Assembly: GCA_023213395.1 (NCBI GenBank)
Contig: CM041465.1
Span: 162,695,741-162,759,740, forward strand
Direction: 5' to 3'
Source of the DNA: Cycas panzhihuaensis
Taxonomy: Eukaryota > Cycadophyta
DNA: 64,000 nt
In this document: positions 10,681-20,070 of the stretch, in pieces
How the letters are laid out: every line of letters starts with the position of its first letter
Numbering within the stretch: the first letter of the stretch is position 1
The notes under the pieces: model-generated
What the model was told of the DNA's origin: nothing
Seen by the model: the letters and a program-made list of their open reading frames with translations, nothing else
The model's database searches: none
Position numbers and translations under genes: made by a program

Positions 10681-11720
10681 GGCCATGTGGATTGCTGACT
10701 AATTGTCCACATGTAAGCTTATTGGACCTATCTGGGTGATATCCAAAGTATGTAATAATTTGCAAAGCCATATCACCTCCTTGCTAGTCCCAGAAACAAC
10801 TATGTACTCGGCTTCAGCAATAGAATTTGCAGTGATTTTCTGCTGCCTTGACCGCCATGAAATTGGAGTTGTTCCAAGAAATGTGATATATATGGACATT
10901 GATCTTCCTGTATTTTTATCACCGGCAAAATCCGAGTCTATGTATGTTATAAGTCTGAAATCATTGTTGTGCTCATACAACAAACCAAGTTTGATGGCCA
11001 TCTTTAGGTACTTCAACACTCGTATTGTTGCTTGCCAATGGTTTTGCTTTGGAGTTGTCATGTGACGGGCAAGAATGCCAACGGCATGGGCAATATTCGG
11101 CCTTGTGTTGGTAACATAAATGAGGCTACCTACAAGTTGCTGCTAGAGTGTTGCATTTGCCTCTCGAGTGTCTTTATCGGAAAGTTTGACATTGAGCTCC
11201 ATTGGAGTAGACACTGTTTTGGCATCTTCTAATTGGAACTTGATTAGAAGATCGTTGATATATTTTTCTTGGGAGAGAAAGATTTTTCCATTGCATTGAG
11301 TTATCTTAATTCCCAAGTAATATCTCATTAGTCCGAGGCCAAACAGTTCAAAGGATTTTGACAAGTCCATCTTTAATTTGCTGATATCCTACTCACTGTT
11401 TCCAGTTATCAGCATGTCGTCCACAAAGATCAGGAGATATGTGACTTTGTCTTTTTCTCTCTTAATGAACAAAGTTGCATCAACGTCTTGATAGTCATAT
11501 ACATCATAACCAAGTTGCCTCATTTTGTTGGACAACTTGGTGAACTAAGCACGAGGGGCTTGTTTTAGGCCATATAGCGATTTTTTTAGTCTGCACACTT
11601 TCTGCTCCTATCCTGCTATCTCAAAGCCTTCAGGTTGTGTCATGTAGATTTCTTCTTCTAAATCTCCGTTGAGAAAAGCAATTTTCACATTGAGTTGGTG
11701 GATTTTCCAACCCTATTAAG
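10680..11720 (-). pseudogene. Element C RT C-terminus and truncated RNase H
   Basis: RT continues from 11720 on the minus strand with [25 protein letters not shown] and the catalytic LLIFVDDMLITG near 11410. Open frames follow at 11143-11370 and 10699-11061. The latter is RNase H: YIDSDFAGDKNTGRS, then SIAEAEYI with its catalytic acids, then LHVDN. It ends in a TAG at 10699-10701, where the family has Gln, and reads on to AIHMAKN before the homology is lost near 10680. About 60 residues of RNase H are missing, so the enzyme could not be completed. Confidence 0.85.
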
Positions 11721-12642
11721 TAGCCAAAGCCACAAGTGCTCTAATTGTGGGCCATTTGGTAGTTGGTGCGAAGACCTTTATGTAGTTGATGCCTTCCCTT
11801 TGGGTGAATCCTTTTGCAACCAACCTCGCCTTGTATTTTTCAATGGTGCCGTCTGATCTGTATTTATTTTTGAACACCCATTTGTTTCTGACTGCCTTTC
11901 TTTCCAAAGGCAAATCAACGAGCTCCCATGTATCGTTCTTGATCAAGGATTGGTATTCCTCATTCATGGCATTTCTCCAAACTCTGTGTTTCACAACTTC
12001 TTGGTATGCTATAGGCTCGTCATTTGAAGCAAGGTGCAATTTAGCTGGTTCAAGCTTTGTGGGAAGTGATGTTTGCTCCCTTGCTCTGTAGGCACCACTT
12101 CGAGTGCCAGTTCTGCCTACCTCATCAAATCTCAAGTCTTTGTGCAACTGGTAGGCTTCTCGAAAACCTTTGGTTGGGAATGACGTTCTCATTTCCACAA
12201 CATCTTGGTCTTCACTTTGATCCTGAAAAGGATCATGGGAGATGTATAGTCTGGAGGTCGATGACATTGTTGGAGAAGACGGCCCTTCAACTGAAGGTGG
12301 TTCTTCTGCAGCTCCTTTTCCTTTTGATGCTTGACATGGTGATTCCTGGCTATTCTCCCAAGATGGCATTGGATTGGTGCACGTTGGCACAGGATCTGAG
12401 TCAAGGATAGTGTCCTTCAGGGCTCTATTGTCAGATTCCAAAATTTTGAGTATTTCTTTAGTGTCTCCCCCCCCAAATGTTGGAATCTGTACATCATATT
12501 CCTGGACATCGTTGTATCTATGAGATGGTGCTTTAGAATCAAATTGAAGTAGTTGATCCTCTGTCTCCACAAACACCACATCCCTACTGATAATGATCTT
12601 CTTTAATGTTGGAAGGAAGACCTTGTACCCTTTCTTGTTCAT
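11716..12642 (-). CDS. Element C integrase tail and RT N-terminus
   Basis: This is an uninterrupted 308-codon frame. It starts in the post-integrase block (MNKKGYKVFLPT, ISRDVVFVETED) and passes through an acidic, Ser/Pro-rich spacer of about 150 residues. The Copia RT N-terminus follows with WRNAMNEEYQSL, NDTWELVDLPL, NKWVFKNKYR and RLVAKGFTQREGI, ending near ALVALAT. The frame ends in a stop just before the [10 protein letters not shown] block. This is part of a larger polyprotein, not a separate protein, and the first Met is internal. Confidence 0.85.
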   Translation of the reverse strand: MNKKGYKVFLPTLKKIIISRDVVFVETEDQLLQFDSKAPSHRYNDVQEYDVQIPTFGGGDTKEILKILESDNRALKDTILDSDPVPTCTNPMPSWENSQESPCQASKGKGAAEEPPSVEGPSSPTMSSTSRLYISHDPFQDQSEDQDVVEMRTSFPTKGFREAYQLHKDLRFDEVGRTGTRSGAYRAREQTSLPTKLEPAKLHLASNDEPIAYQEVVKHRVWRNAMNEEYQSLIKNDTWELVDLPLERKAVRNKWVFKNKYRSDGTIEKYKARLVAKGFTQREGINYIKVFAPTTKWPTIRALVALAT

Positions 12643-12771
12643 GGGGTACCCAACAAAGATGCCCTTTAAAGCCCGTGGCTGGAGCTTATTTCTATGCTCA
12701 TCAAGAATGTGGGTATAACAAGTAGAGCTGAAAATTTTGAAGTTATGGATGGTGGGGATCTGTCCAATCCA

Positions 12772-13260
12772 TCATTCATTTGGAGACGGGTCGAGCTTCA
12801 ATGGACTTATGTTGTTCATGCAGTAGACTGCAGTATAAATAGCTTCAGCCCAAAGATATGCAGGTACATTCTTGAAGACAAGCATAGCCCGTGCCATATT
12901 CATTATGGTTCTGTTAGCCCTTTTAGCAACTCCATTATGCTGAGGGGTACCTGCAATAGTTATTTGATGCTTGATCCCCTGGTGACGCAAGAAGTCTTTG
13001 AATTCATTTGAAGTGTATTTGCCACCATTGTCAATCCTAAGACACTTCAGCTAATATCTAGATTCCTTCTCTGTGAGAGTCTTGAACGCCTTGAATACTG
13101 TGAATGCTTCATCTTTTGATTTGAGAAAGGTCACCCATACCTTTCGAGTGAAGTCATCAATAAATGTAATGTAGTACTTCTTCTCTATGAGAGAAGGGAT
13201 AGGCATAGGCCCACAGATGTCTGAGTGTACTAATTCAAGAGGCTAACTGGCTTTCCATTG
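12772..13260 (-). pseudogene. Element C integrase
   Basis: The core of a Copia integrase follows the protease frame on the minus strand. The first part (13020-13250) is interrupted. The open part 12772-12990 reads HQITIAGTPQHNGVAKRANRTI, the GTPQQNGVAER-type motif carrying the catalytic glutamate region, here with Lys where Glu is usual. Then MARAMLVFKNVPAYLWAEAI follows. The apparent loss of the catalytic Glu and the upstream breaks indicate an inactive enzyme. Confidence 0.82.
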
Positions 13261-13860
13261 ACTCTGGGGAAATGGCTGTCGGTGGGATTTGGCAATCATG
13301 CAAGCTTCACATTTGAATGGCTTAGAGGAAAATCTAGGCAGACCTAGAGTGGAATGGGAGATTTCCTTAAGTCGATCAAGTTTGACGTGCCCCATGCGAG
13401 CATGCCAGAGAGCTTCTAGGGATAGCTTGAAATGAGTCAAGGTGACATTATATGCAAGTTCTTCTTCGACACAAATGGAGGGAGCAACTTGGTATGCGGA
13501 AGAAGACAATGTGGTTCCAATCAGTGTAAATAACTTACCTTCAAGTTTCACAATCATCACCACAGAACATGAAGGGAGGTGAATAACACTAAGAACTTGA
13601 TCTTTAGCTGTGACACTCAGGTCGAATCCATGGGAGACAAGTGTGGATAATGACAGAAGGTTTTGTTTGAGATGGGGAATATACAAGACATTTTTTAAAG
13701 TAAAATTGGGCAGGCCCGGGAGCTTCAAGCGTGTGGAGCCCATGCCTTGAACAGGTTGTGTTGACTTATTGGCCATGTGTACTACTCTGATGACCTCTGA
13801 ATCAAAATCTTGGAAGAAGTCCCGGTGACAAGTCATATGCTGGGTAGCTCTTGTGTCCAT
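13243..13860 (-). CDS. Element C protease and GAG-pre-integrase
   Basis: This is an open 205-codon frame. The active site reads MDTRATQHMT, so the usual DSGAT/DTGAT has become DTRAT. The family blocks VQGMGSTRLKLPG, LKNVLYIPHLKQNLLSLSTL and a GAG-pre-integrase segment with LWHARMGHVKLDRL follow, ending near CEACMIAKSHRQPF, the zinc-like Cys pair before the integrase. This is internal to a polyprotein. It lies directly after gag. Confidence 0.85.
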   Translation of the reverse strand: MDTRATQHMTCHRDFFQDFDSEVIRVVHMANKSTQPVQGMGSTRLKLPGLPNFTLKNVLYIPHLKQNLLSLSTLVSHGFDLSVTAKDQVLSVIHLPSCSVVMIVKLEGKLFTLIGTTLSSSAYQVAPSICVEEELAYNVTLTHFKLSLEALWHARMGHVKLDRLKEISHSTLGLPRFSSKPFKCEACMIAKSHRQPFPQSQWKAS

Positions 13861-14900
13861 AACCTAGTCTGATGATGACGTTGATGCAGTATTTGCCTAT
13901 CCAAGAGGTCGAGGTAGTGGCAAATCAAGCTAACAAATGGTTGTGCCACAGTGTGCCTCAATGTACCTCTTAGGTCTAGAAGCAACAGATGAAGTGGATG
14001 CTTCCTTGTTTTGTTGAATATGTGCCTCAATGAGATTTGCTCCTGTAAATAAATCGTCATGACTCTCATTAGCATTATGGGCTTGATGTTGCTGTTGTTG
14101 ATGACGAGGCAATTTGTTGTAGTCAATGCGGCAAGTTTTTGCAAGGTGTCCTTTCCTGTTACACCTTTGACACATGGGAGTATTGTTGTTTGGCTGCCTC
14201 TAATTGACGGTCTTTTGACTGCTGTTTTGTTGTTGCCCTTATTGTTGCCTCTGTTGTTGTCCCTATTGCTTTCCCCTGCCTCTTCCGCGACCTCTTCTTT
14301 CTCTGCGTGAAGATTGACCTTGTTGTTTGGTGTAGTATACTTCCTCATCCATGTCAGCTTCAAAGGCTACATTAGGAGGTGAATTTAAAAGTGGGAAGCT
14401 GGTAGCGAAGGTCTTGTCATGTTCAATAAACGTCTCAGCTAACACTTTGAAATCAAGGGTCTTCATTGTGCTAGATGCCTGAAGATTTCCTAGCAAGTTC
14501 TTATAATTAGGAACGTGCAGACTGGACTAAATTAGGAAGGCCCAAGTTATGTATTGGGTCTTAAAATCCCTGTCAATGGCTTATTTAATGGGTCGAAGAG
14601 CATTGATGGTTTCATGTGCTTGCCCTTTCTGCATTCACATCTTGTTCATCTTCAATACCATATGAACAAACTCCAAGTTTGATTGAGTATCAAAGTTTCT
14701 TTTGAGGACTTTGAGGACCTTGAAGGCAGTGTCGTGCTGCATGTCATCGATCAGGTTGTGCAAGGAGTAATCTGTACCTAGTAGGATCTCTACTCTGATC
14801 TTCTAGTCTTCAATGATCCACTATCGTCGTTGCGGATTATGAGCTAGAGGAGTTAGAGGCGTGCACCACTCTGTGGTGTGGTGTTGGTAGCAGGTACTAT
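13833..14900 (-). pseudogene. Element C gag
   Basis: Capsid remnants read from about 14820 with IRVEILLGTDYSLHNL and VLKVLKRNFDTQSNLEFV, both separated by stops. An open frame follows at 14263-14496 (LLGNLQASSTMKTLDF). A Gln/Asn/Arg-rich low-complexity stretch comes next (GRGRGRGKQ, then runs of Gln and Asn). The zinc knuckle CQRCNRKGHLAKTC at about 14130-14170 is an intact CX2CX4HX4C. This gag type differs from those of elements A, F and G and may represent another Copia lineage. Confidence 0.75.
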
Positions 14901-17131
14901 CGGGGTTGACTCCAAGTGGTCTAGTCAGAGTCCCTCGTGCCATTGCTTTTGACTCCGTGAACCATAGATCCCGCCTCCTTCCCTTTAGCATTACGCACAG
15001 TTGGTCGACATGGTGGTGTGAAAAGATGAATAAGAGTGATATATATAAATGTGCATAAAAATGCACTAAGTAGAAGAAGGCGGAGTCACTGACACTTGTG
15101 ACAGATCTACTTAACGCATTAGGGAATAATGAAGTAATACAATGTAAGATGTGGAAGCAAAGAGATCACAAATAAGTATGTGATGTAAGTGATCTAATCA
15201 AGATAAGTGAGAAGGCCTATATAGAAGTCGGCATGTGGGTGTACACAACTAATAACCAAAGTGATGTAGGATGTGTAACAAACCCAAACCTCTAACTTGT
15301 GTCCAAAGTAGGTGAGTTGTCGATGCTTAGGGGGGCTTCTAGTATACATAATTAATGGCCTTCACCCGCGATACCCGCACTGTTCCTTGGTGATGAAATC
15401 CAAGTAAATGTGGAGCCCAAGTACTGTCAGTCCTCACCCCATTCACCAATGAGCAATGATATACTCTCCAAAGAGAAGTACGTGCATGTCCCACGACTAT
15501 GACGGATATTGGCCTGGTTAAATTAATTATCTTGATTAAGAGTTTTCAGTTTTCTTGGATGGTAATCAAGATAATCCCTGATTGGAGGTCGTAGGTATGG
15601 CTAACTTGTCCCTCCACTACTATACCGGTTATGACCAAACCCAGTACGAAACTCACACCTCCCTTAGGGCCTAGACTTTAGCCAACCTTGGTCTATTTCA
15701 ACCAAGGCGAGTATGCGCACAAGTCAAGAACTAGCGGTTTAAAGTCATCGAGATGAGTTGATTTTAAGGAAAGTGCTCTTGTTCTCGAATGATATGTAAG
15801 AATAACTGAAAACTGAATGTAAATGAATATAAATGCTCCACTTAAGTGTTGTTGTTGTGTCCAAGTGTAGTGATGACGTGTCCACCTAGTGCCCAAATGG
15901 CGCTCAATGAGGTCTCCAAGTGCATGTAATCATAAAATCATACACATATGATAAGCCAAATCATCGGATATTGTTCTAATCTAGATGATTGGCTAGTGCA
16001 AAGGATTTAAGTGTCTTGTTCGTTCTGTAAAAGGGATCAAATAGGTCTCCAAAAGCCAAAAAGGCTATAAATGTCTTTAAAAAATCCCTTTTACATGCAA
16101 TTTATTTATTTATTTATTTTTCTGAATGAAGGGGAAAAAATAAAAATTTAGAAATACAATGTATGTTGAAAAATCAAATTTTCAGCAGCTAAGTCTGTTG
16201 TTGGGCAGATTGTATCGTCTATTATATTGCTATATGGCACAAATTTTAAAAAAAATAAAAAAATTGAAAATTTTCAGATTTGTTGCCCTTCACCTACACT
16301 TTACAAATATATAAAAATTTTTGAAAAATCTTATAAAAAACAGGCAAAAAAAGTCCATTTTAGCTCGGGCTAAAATGTACTAGAAAATCCAAAAATGCTC
16401 ATAACTTTTCAACGGAGCATCGAATTCATGTGAGACCTTCCCCAAATGATAGATTGGGATGAGGAGATTAAAAAACATGTATTACAGTAGGAAAAAACTC
16501 CTTAAATTTTTTCATATCTGAGAATTTTAAATTTGGAGGTAGCTATATAAAACAGGCTGTTTGACCCCTTTAACCTCAAAATTTTATGTCACTTCAGTAG
16601 ACAAAAGTGCTTAAGAGGTCAAAACACACCTACTGATGAAATTTCGTGTGATTCTAAGCACTTTGATTTTTTGACTGTATTGCTATACGGAATTCTATAC
16701 AGTCCATACAACGTCCGTACGATTTGATTTTATACTTCAAAATCTACTTCTGATCAATGAAAATCACTGATTTCTTCTTTTGCAACCTTGAAATCTGATT
16801 TTTACTATAAAAATGGGCTAAAAATAGGCCAAAATGCTAGATTTGGGGCCAAAAAATATAGCTGAAAATTGTTATAAAATAAACAATTCTTATGCTCTTT
16901 TAGGCCTGCAAATAGGCTGCTTTTAGGCAGCCACACTCCTTCCTCTCATCTGCAGAAATAAAATAGTACAATAGCATACAATTTTGTACTAAAAATCTGC
17001 TATAAAAAGAGCTTTAAAAATGGATTTTTTAAAAAAATCTCAACTCTTCACTTAACATGAATGATGAAGAAGAAGAGAAAATAGCTTGCAATCTCCTTGC
17101 AAGTGAGTGTGGCACTAGGATCCTCCCAATG
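14901..17131 (-). other. Element C 5' leader, non-coding
   Basis: About 2.2 kb lie between the primer-binding site and gag, long for a Copia leader. No convincing gene is visible. The half nearest the primer-binding site (15900-17050) is very A/T-rich, with short homopolymers and a TTTA run at about 16097-16119. The part near 15060-15680 is more even in composition. An unrecognised nested fragment is possible. Confidence 0.5.
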
Positions 17132-17143
17132 GCTCTGATACCA
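17132..17143 (-). other. Element C primer-binding site
   Basis: The minus strand reads TGGTATCAGAGC, a perfect initiator tRNA-Met site. Two bases separate it from the TAACA end of the 86-bp repeat. Confidence 0.9.
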
Positions 17144-17145
17144 CT

Positions 17146-17231
17146 TGTTACGGGTCACGGTTACACCAAAAGCCCTGGGGTGATTTGGGAAGAGTACTTT
17201 CTCGTGATAGTTAGCGTCATGCGCTCCAACA
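17146..17231 (-). repeat. Element C right terminal repeat (86 bp)
   Basis: TGTTACGGGTCACGG...CTCCAACA, 86 bp, paired with 10291-10376. It is flanked outside by CTAAC, the near-twin of CTAAT on the left. Confidence 0.85.
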
Positions 17232-17700
17232 CTAACTAGCTCTTTATCTACAATTTTTTCACTTACAACAAATAATTTTTCTCTTATCTCTTTCAATTTT
17301 TGTAAATGAGAAGAGATAGAGTCAGTAATGAACATTTTATAAGAGTATAGAAGATTATGAAGGTAACTGACCTTTGTCTCATTCTTTGTTTCGTACAACT
17401 TCTTAAAAGTTTTCCATGCTTCAACTGCAAAATTTTTGTCTTGAGGATGAATAATTACTTCATCTGATACTAACAAATTGATAATTGCTAGTACTCTGAG
17501 ATTTTTGTCCTCCCAAATTACATGTTCAAGGTCATCAATTGGCGTAGGTTCTAGCTTAATGTCGCTTCCTTCAACAATGTCTTTTAGCTTATACAAGGCC
17601 AAGATGTTTGAAATTTTAAATTTTCAAATTGCATAAACTTTTTCATGTAATTTATGTGATTCTGGTAAAATATAGCCAATAATATTCACATAAGGCATGA
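17232..17700 (-). pseudogene. Element B gag, N-terminal half
   Basis: The likely start is the Met at about 17700 (MPYVNIIGYILPESH). The frame carries the Copia N-terminal gag motif KFKISNILALYKLKDIVEG with a stop where Trp is expected, then VIWEDKNLRVLAIINLLV, WKTFKKLYETKN, and the UBN2 helix region LQKLKEIREKLFVV ending DKELV. At 17236 the reading frame passes into element C. The next codons of gag are found at 10290 downward (SITLNSL), so C's target duplication lies inside this gene. Confidence 0.88.
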
Positions 17701-18531
17701 TGAAAAATATTAAAAATCAAGAAAGACTTTAAAAAAACTATACTTAAATTACTGCAAGTATGAGTAAAAAATATTACTTAGTGATTTCTAGGTCTTTTAC
17801 AAGCTATAGATAGAGATCGAATTTTAAAAAACAAAAAACATACAGTGAAAAGGCTTTTTGTAAAGTCAAAATGATTATGTAAAGGTTAAAATACCTTTAA
17901 ATCACTTAACTTTAGTTTAAAAAGTAAATTAAAATAAGAATATGCATGGAATATTTCAAATTGTATAACATAAATTAAAAAACATTAGAAAAAATTTAAC
18001 TTTTCAAAAAAATCAATTACACAAGTTGGTCGAACAACTCTTTCAACCTTCAATCGATGATATCTCAATGTGCAAGCCTTAGAATACGACGAAACTTCAT
18101 ACATAAACTCATTATGCAACAATGATCGTTTTGAGTACCCTATGTCTGGGGTTTCATGCAATGTTATACTTGAAAACCATCCTCAAAGCTTCAAGTGGGT
18201 GCACAGTTAACCAAATGCACAGTGAGCTCGTACAAGCAATATTTAATATGAATCAACAATTGCAGATGAGATTTGAGCTACAATGCATTGTGAGCATGCC
18301 AAGAGAAGTGATTTACATCCAAAAACAAGCGATTTCTCACAAAATTTGTGCCCACAATAATCATTTCATGCCCAAGGCAATCGTATGAGTCATACCATGC
18401 CCAAATGAGTTGACCACCAAGTAGAAGAGCAAAACATGCCCAGAGCCCATTAGTTGCTTCACACAGTTAAATCTCCATAGATTTTTCTTAGAAATTTGTC
18501 AACATGAGATGGACAAATGCTAACAAGCATT
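17701..18531 (-). other. Element B 5' leader, non-coding
   Basis: 830 bp lie between the primer-binding site and gag, A/T-rich, with no convincing coding content. An 88-codon plus-strand frame at 18122-18388 shows no recognisable motif and is treated as chance. Confidence 0.6.
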
Positions 18532-18543
18532 GCTCTGATACCA
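18532..18543 (-). other. Element B primer-binding site
   Basis: The minus strand reads TGGTATCAGAGC immediately after the LTR end CTTACA. It is an exact initiator tRNA-Met type site. Confidence 0.92.
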
Positions 18544-18937
18544 TGTAAGGAAAACAGAGTCTAAGCAACATCCACATCATTAACCACATGCATTTATAGC
18601 AAGAAATAAGAAAATAGTCATGAATAACAACTATCCAAATTATCATGGAATTCTCATTCAATAACATAGACTAATACATCAAATATATAGACTATGGGAA
18701 TGTAACAATAGCTTGAGTGCTTAATTTTGAGATAAGCACAAGTTGATTAAGTACCAAAGAATATGGTAGGGGCCGTACACACAAGATGACAACCCACTTT
18801 GTCTTGACTCACTTGTCGTCCTCTCTCACGTCTCGCAATAAATGTTGAGATCTAGAATATTCCATGTGAGGAATATTCAACTAACATAAAATGAATTTAA
18901 TTAAATCATAAAATGAGAGCATATATTATTTCTAACA
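18544..18937 (-). repeat. Element B 5' LTR
   Basis: 394 bp, plus strand TGTAAGGAAAAC...TTTCTAACA. On the minus strand it starts TGTTAGAAATAAT, the same terminus as the LTRs of array K, which points to related Copia lineages. The partner 3' LTR is absent. Confidence 0.75.
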
Positions 18938-18949
18938 ATACAAAATCCA

Positions 18950-19740
18950 TGCCACCTATTAGTATTGCATACATTTGTGTTTTAAGCGAGTATTTTCCCA
19001 TTACTGGCTCTATTTTTTGGCACATTCCTCCACATTTAATGGATCTCTCATCATCAACCATTACTTAGTTTTGGTTAGTAGGGTAGATGTATTCCTTGAG
19101 TCTTTTTGCACAACATTTGTTGATAACGTTATGAGCACTATTGAAGTCAATAAGTACTACCACCTTTATGTAACTAATAATCTTAAGGGTTTGAGGAGTG
19201 GAAATTCTTGTGATGGTTGCCAAGGATATCTTAGCTAGGTTTATTTTTGTTTCCAACTCATCTTCATTTAATCCTTCCTCCACTTCTACAAATTCTAATT
19301 CCACTGCCTTATCCAATTTAGAGTCAACACTCCACTCGTCTATTATTGCTAAGAATAATTTCCTTTCTCAATAGTGATAACCCCTCCTCCACCTTTGACC
19401 ACAAAAGGAACAAAGTCCTAGTGCCCTAAGTTCAACCATATCTTTCTTTAGCTTGTAGGAATCAATACTCAGTTAATCTCGATTTACAAGAGTGGCTACC
19501 ATTGCAGGGTTTTTGTTAACTTGATTTGGATTGGTTTTCCCATCTAACCATTTTCTATTTGCTTGAACTTTATACCTCCTATTATACCATTTTGTTTGAT
19601 TGTTATTCAATCCCTTGTTTCTCCATGCTATCACCTATTCCAAATGTCTGACTTTTTGAATAGCCTCTTGAGTGTTACACAACCACTTGTAGTCTACAGA
19701 ACCTACCCGTATACACATGTGACCAAGCCTCCCAGTCGTT
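18950..19740 (-). pseudogene. Gypsy gag C-terminus and protease fragment (L)
   Basis: Read on the minus strand from 19740. A weak gag tail is followed by a degraded Cys-rich motif LGLCSFCGQRWRRG near 19420. The retropepsin domain at 19065-19316 reads ISTPQTLKIISYIK, then VLIDFNSAHNVI (usually LIDSGSTHNFI), then VMVDDERSIKCGG and YAILIGGMDFVL near 18960. The catalytic DSG has become DFN. Nothing of RT follows: the sequence passes into the flank of element B. Confidence 0.8.
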
Positions 19741-19742
19741 AG

Positions 19743-20070
19743 TGTTAGTCATTAACTACAGATAGAATTGAAGACCGTTTGTCCCACCAATGGCATTGGT
19801 CAGAAGAAGGCCTTTTTTGTCTATTTAAGGCTCGATGTTTGTAAAGGAAGGTTGTTATGTATTTTGTATCTCATACGAGATTGTACTTTGGTACACTTTG
19901 GTGCTCTTAAGTTTTCTTTGGTGTCCTTGCAAGTGCTTAATCTATGTACTTTTGCATTCTCCATAAACAAAAGTGGTTCTTTCTACCTCTAGGTTGTGTC
20001 TTTTACATCATCTGCATTACAAGATTGAGGAAGATCGTAAAAAAGGAACCTTCCAAGTGGCATCAACGCT
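19743..20070 (+). repeat. Probable LTR
   Basis: The stretch begins TGTTAGTCATTAAC, has a TATTTAAGG TATA-like box near 19829 and T-rich U5-like sequence. It is followed by TGGCATCAACGCTGAG near 20070, which resembles a decayed primer-binding site. No second copy is visible, so both edges are uncertain. Confidence 0.35.

Larger units (their letters stand above)
10291..17231 (-). mobile_element. Composite Copia element C with 86-bp terminal repeats
   Basis: This is a 6.94-kb insertion inside element B's gag. It begins and ends with 86-bp direct repeats and is flanked by CTAAT and CTAAC. A primer-binding site (TGGTATCAGAGC, minus) lies two bases inside the right repeat, and ACGGGGGAG abuts the left one. 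The inside carries Copia gag, protease, integrase, RT and a truncated RNase H. Near its left end, however, RNase H breaks off and is followed by the end of a different LTR with its own primer-binding site. The element is thus either recombinant or a small element that was itself invaded. Confidence 0.75.
2010..18937 (-). mobile_element. Copia element B, host of two nested insertions
   Basis: This is a minus-strand Ty1/Copia element. Its 5' LTR is at 18544-18937, its primer-binding site at 18532-18543, the gag start near 17700, and the rest of gag at 9921-10290. Protease, integrase, reverse transcriptase and part of RNase H lie at 2010-4725. It is split by element C (10291-17231) inside gag and by element A (4726-9920) between the gag zinc knuckle and the protease. 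Without these, about 4.8 kb of B remains. RNase H stops near residue motif STLRYAF at 2010 and the 3' LTR is missing, so the left end is a truncation. Confidence 0.85.

Noticed and set aside
12057-12410. 117-codon plus-strand frame
   Set aside because: It is antisense to the RT linker of element C, and no domain is visible.
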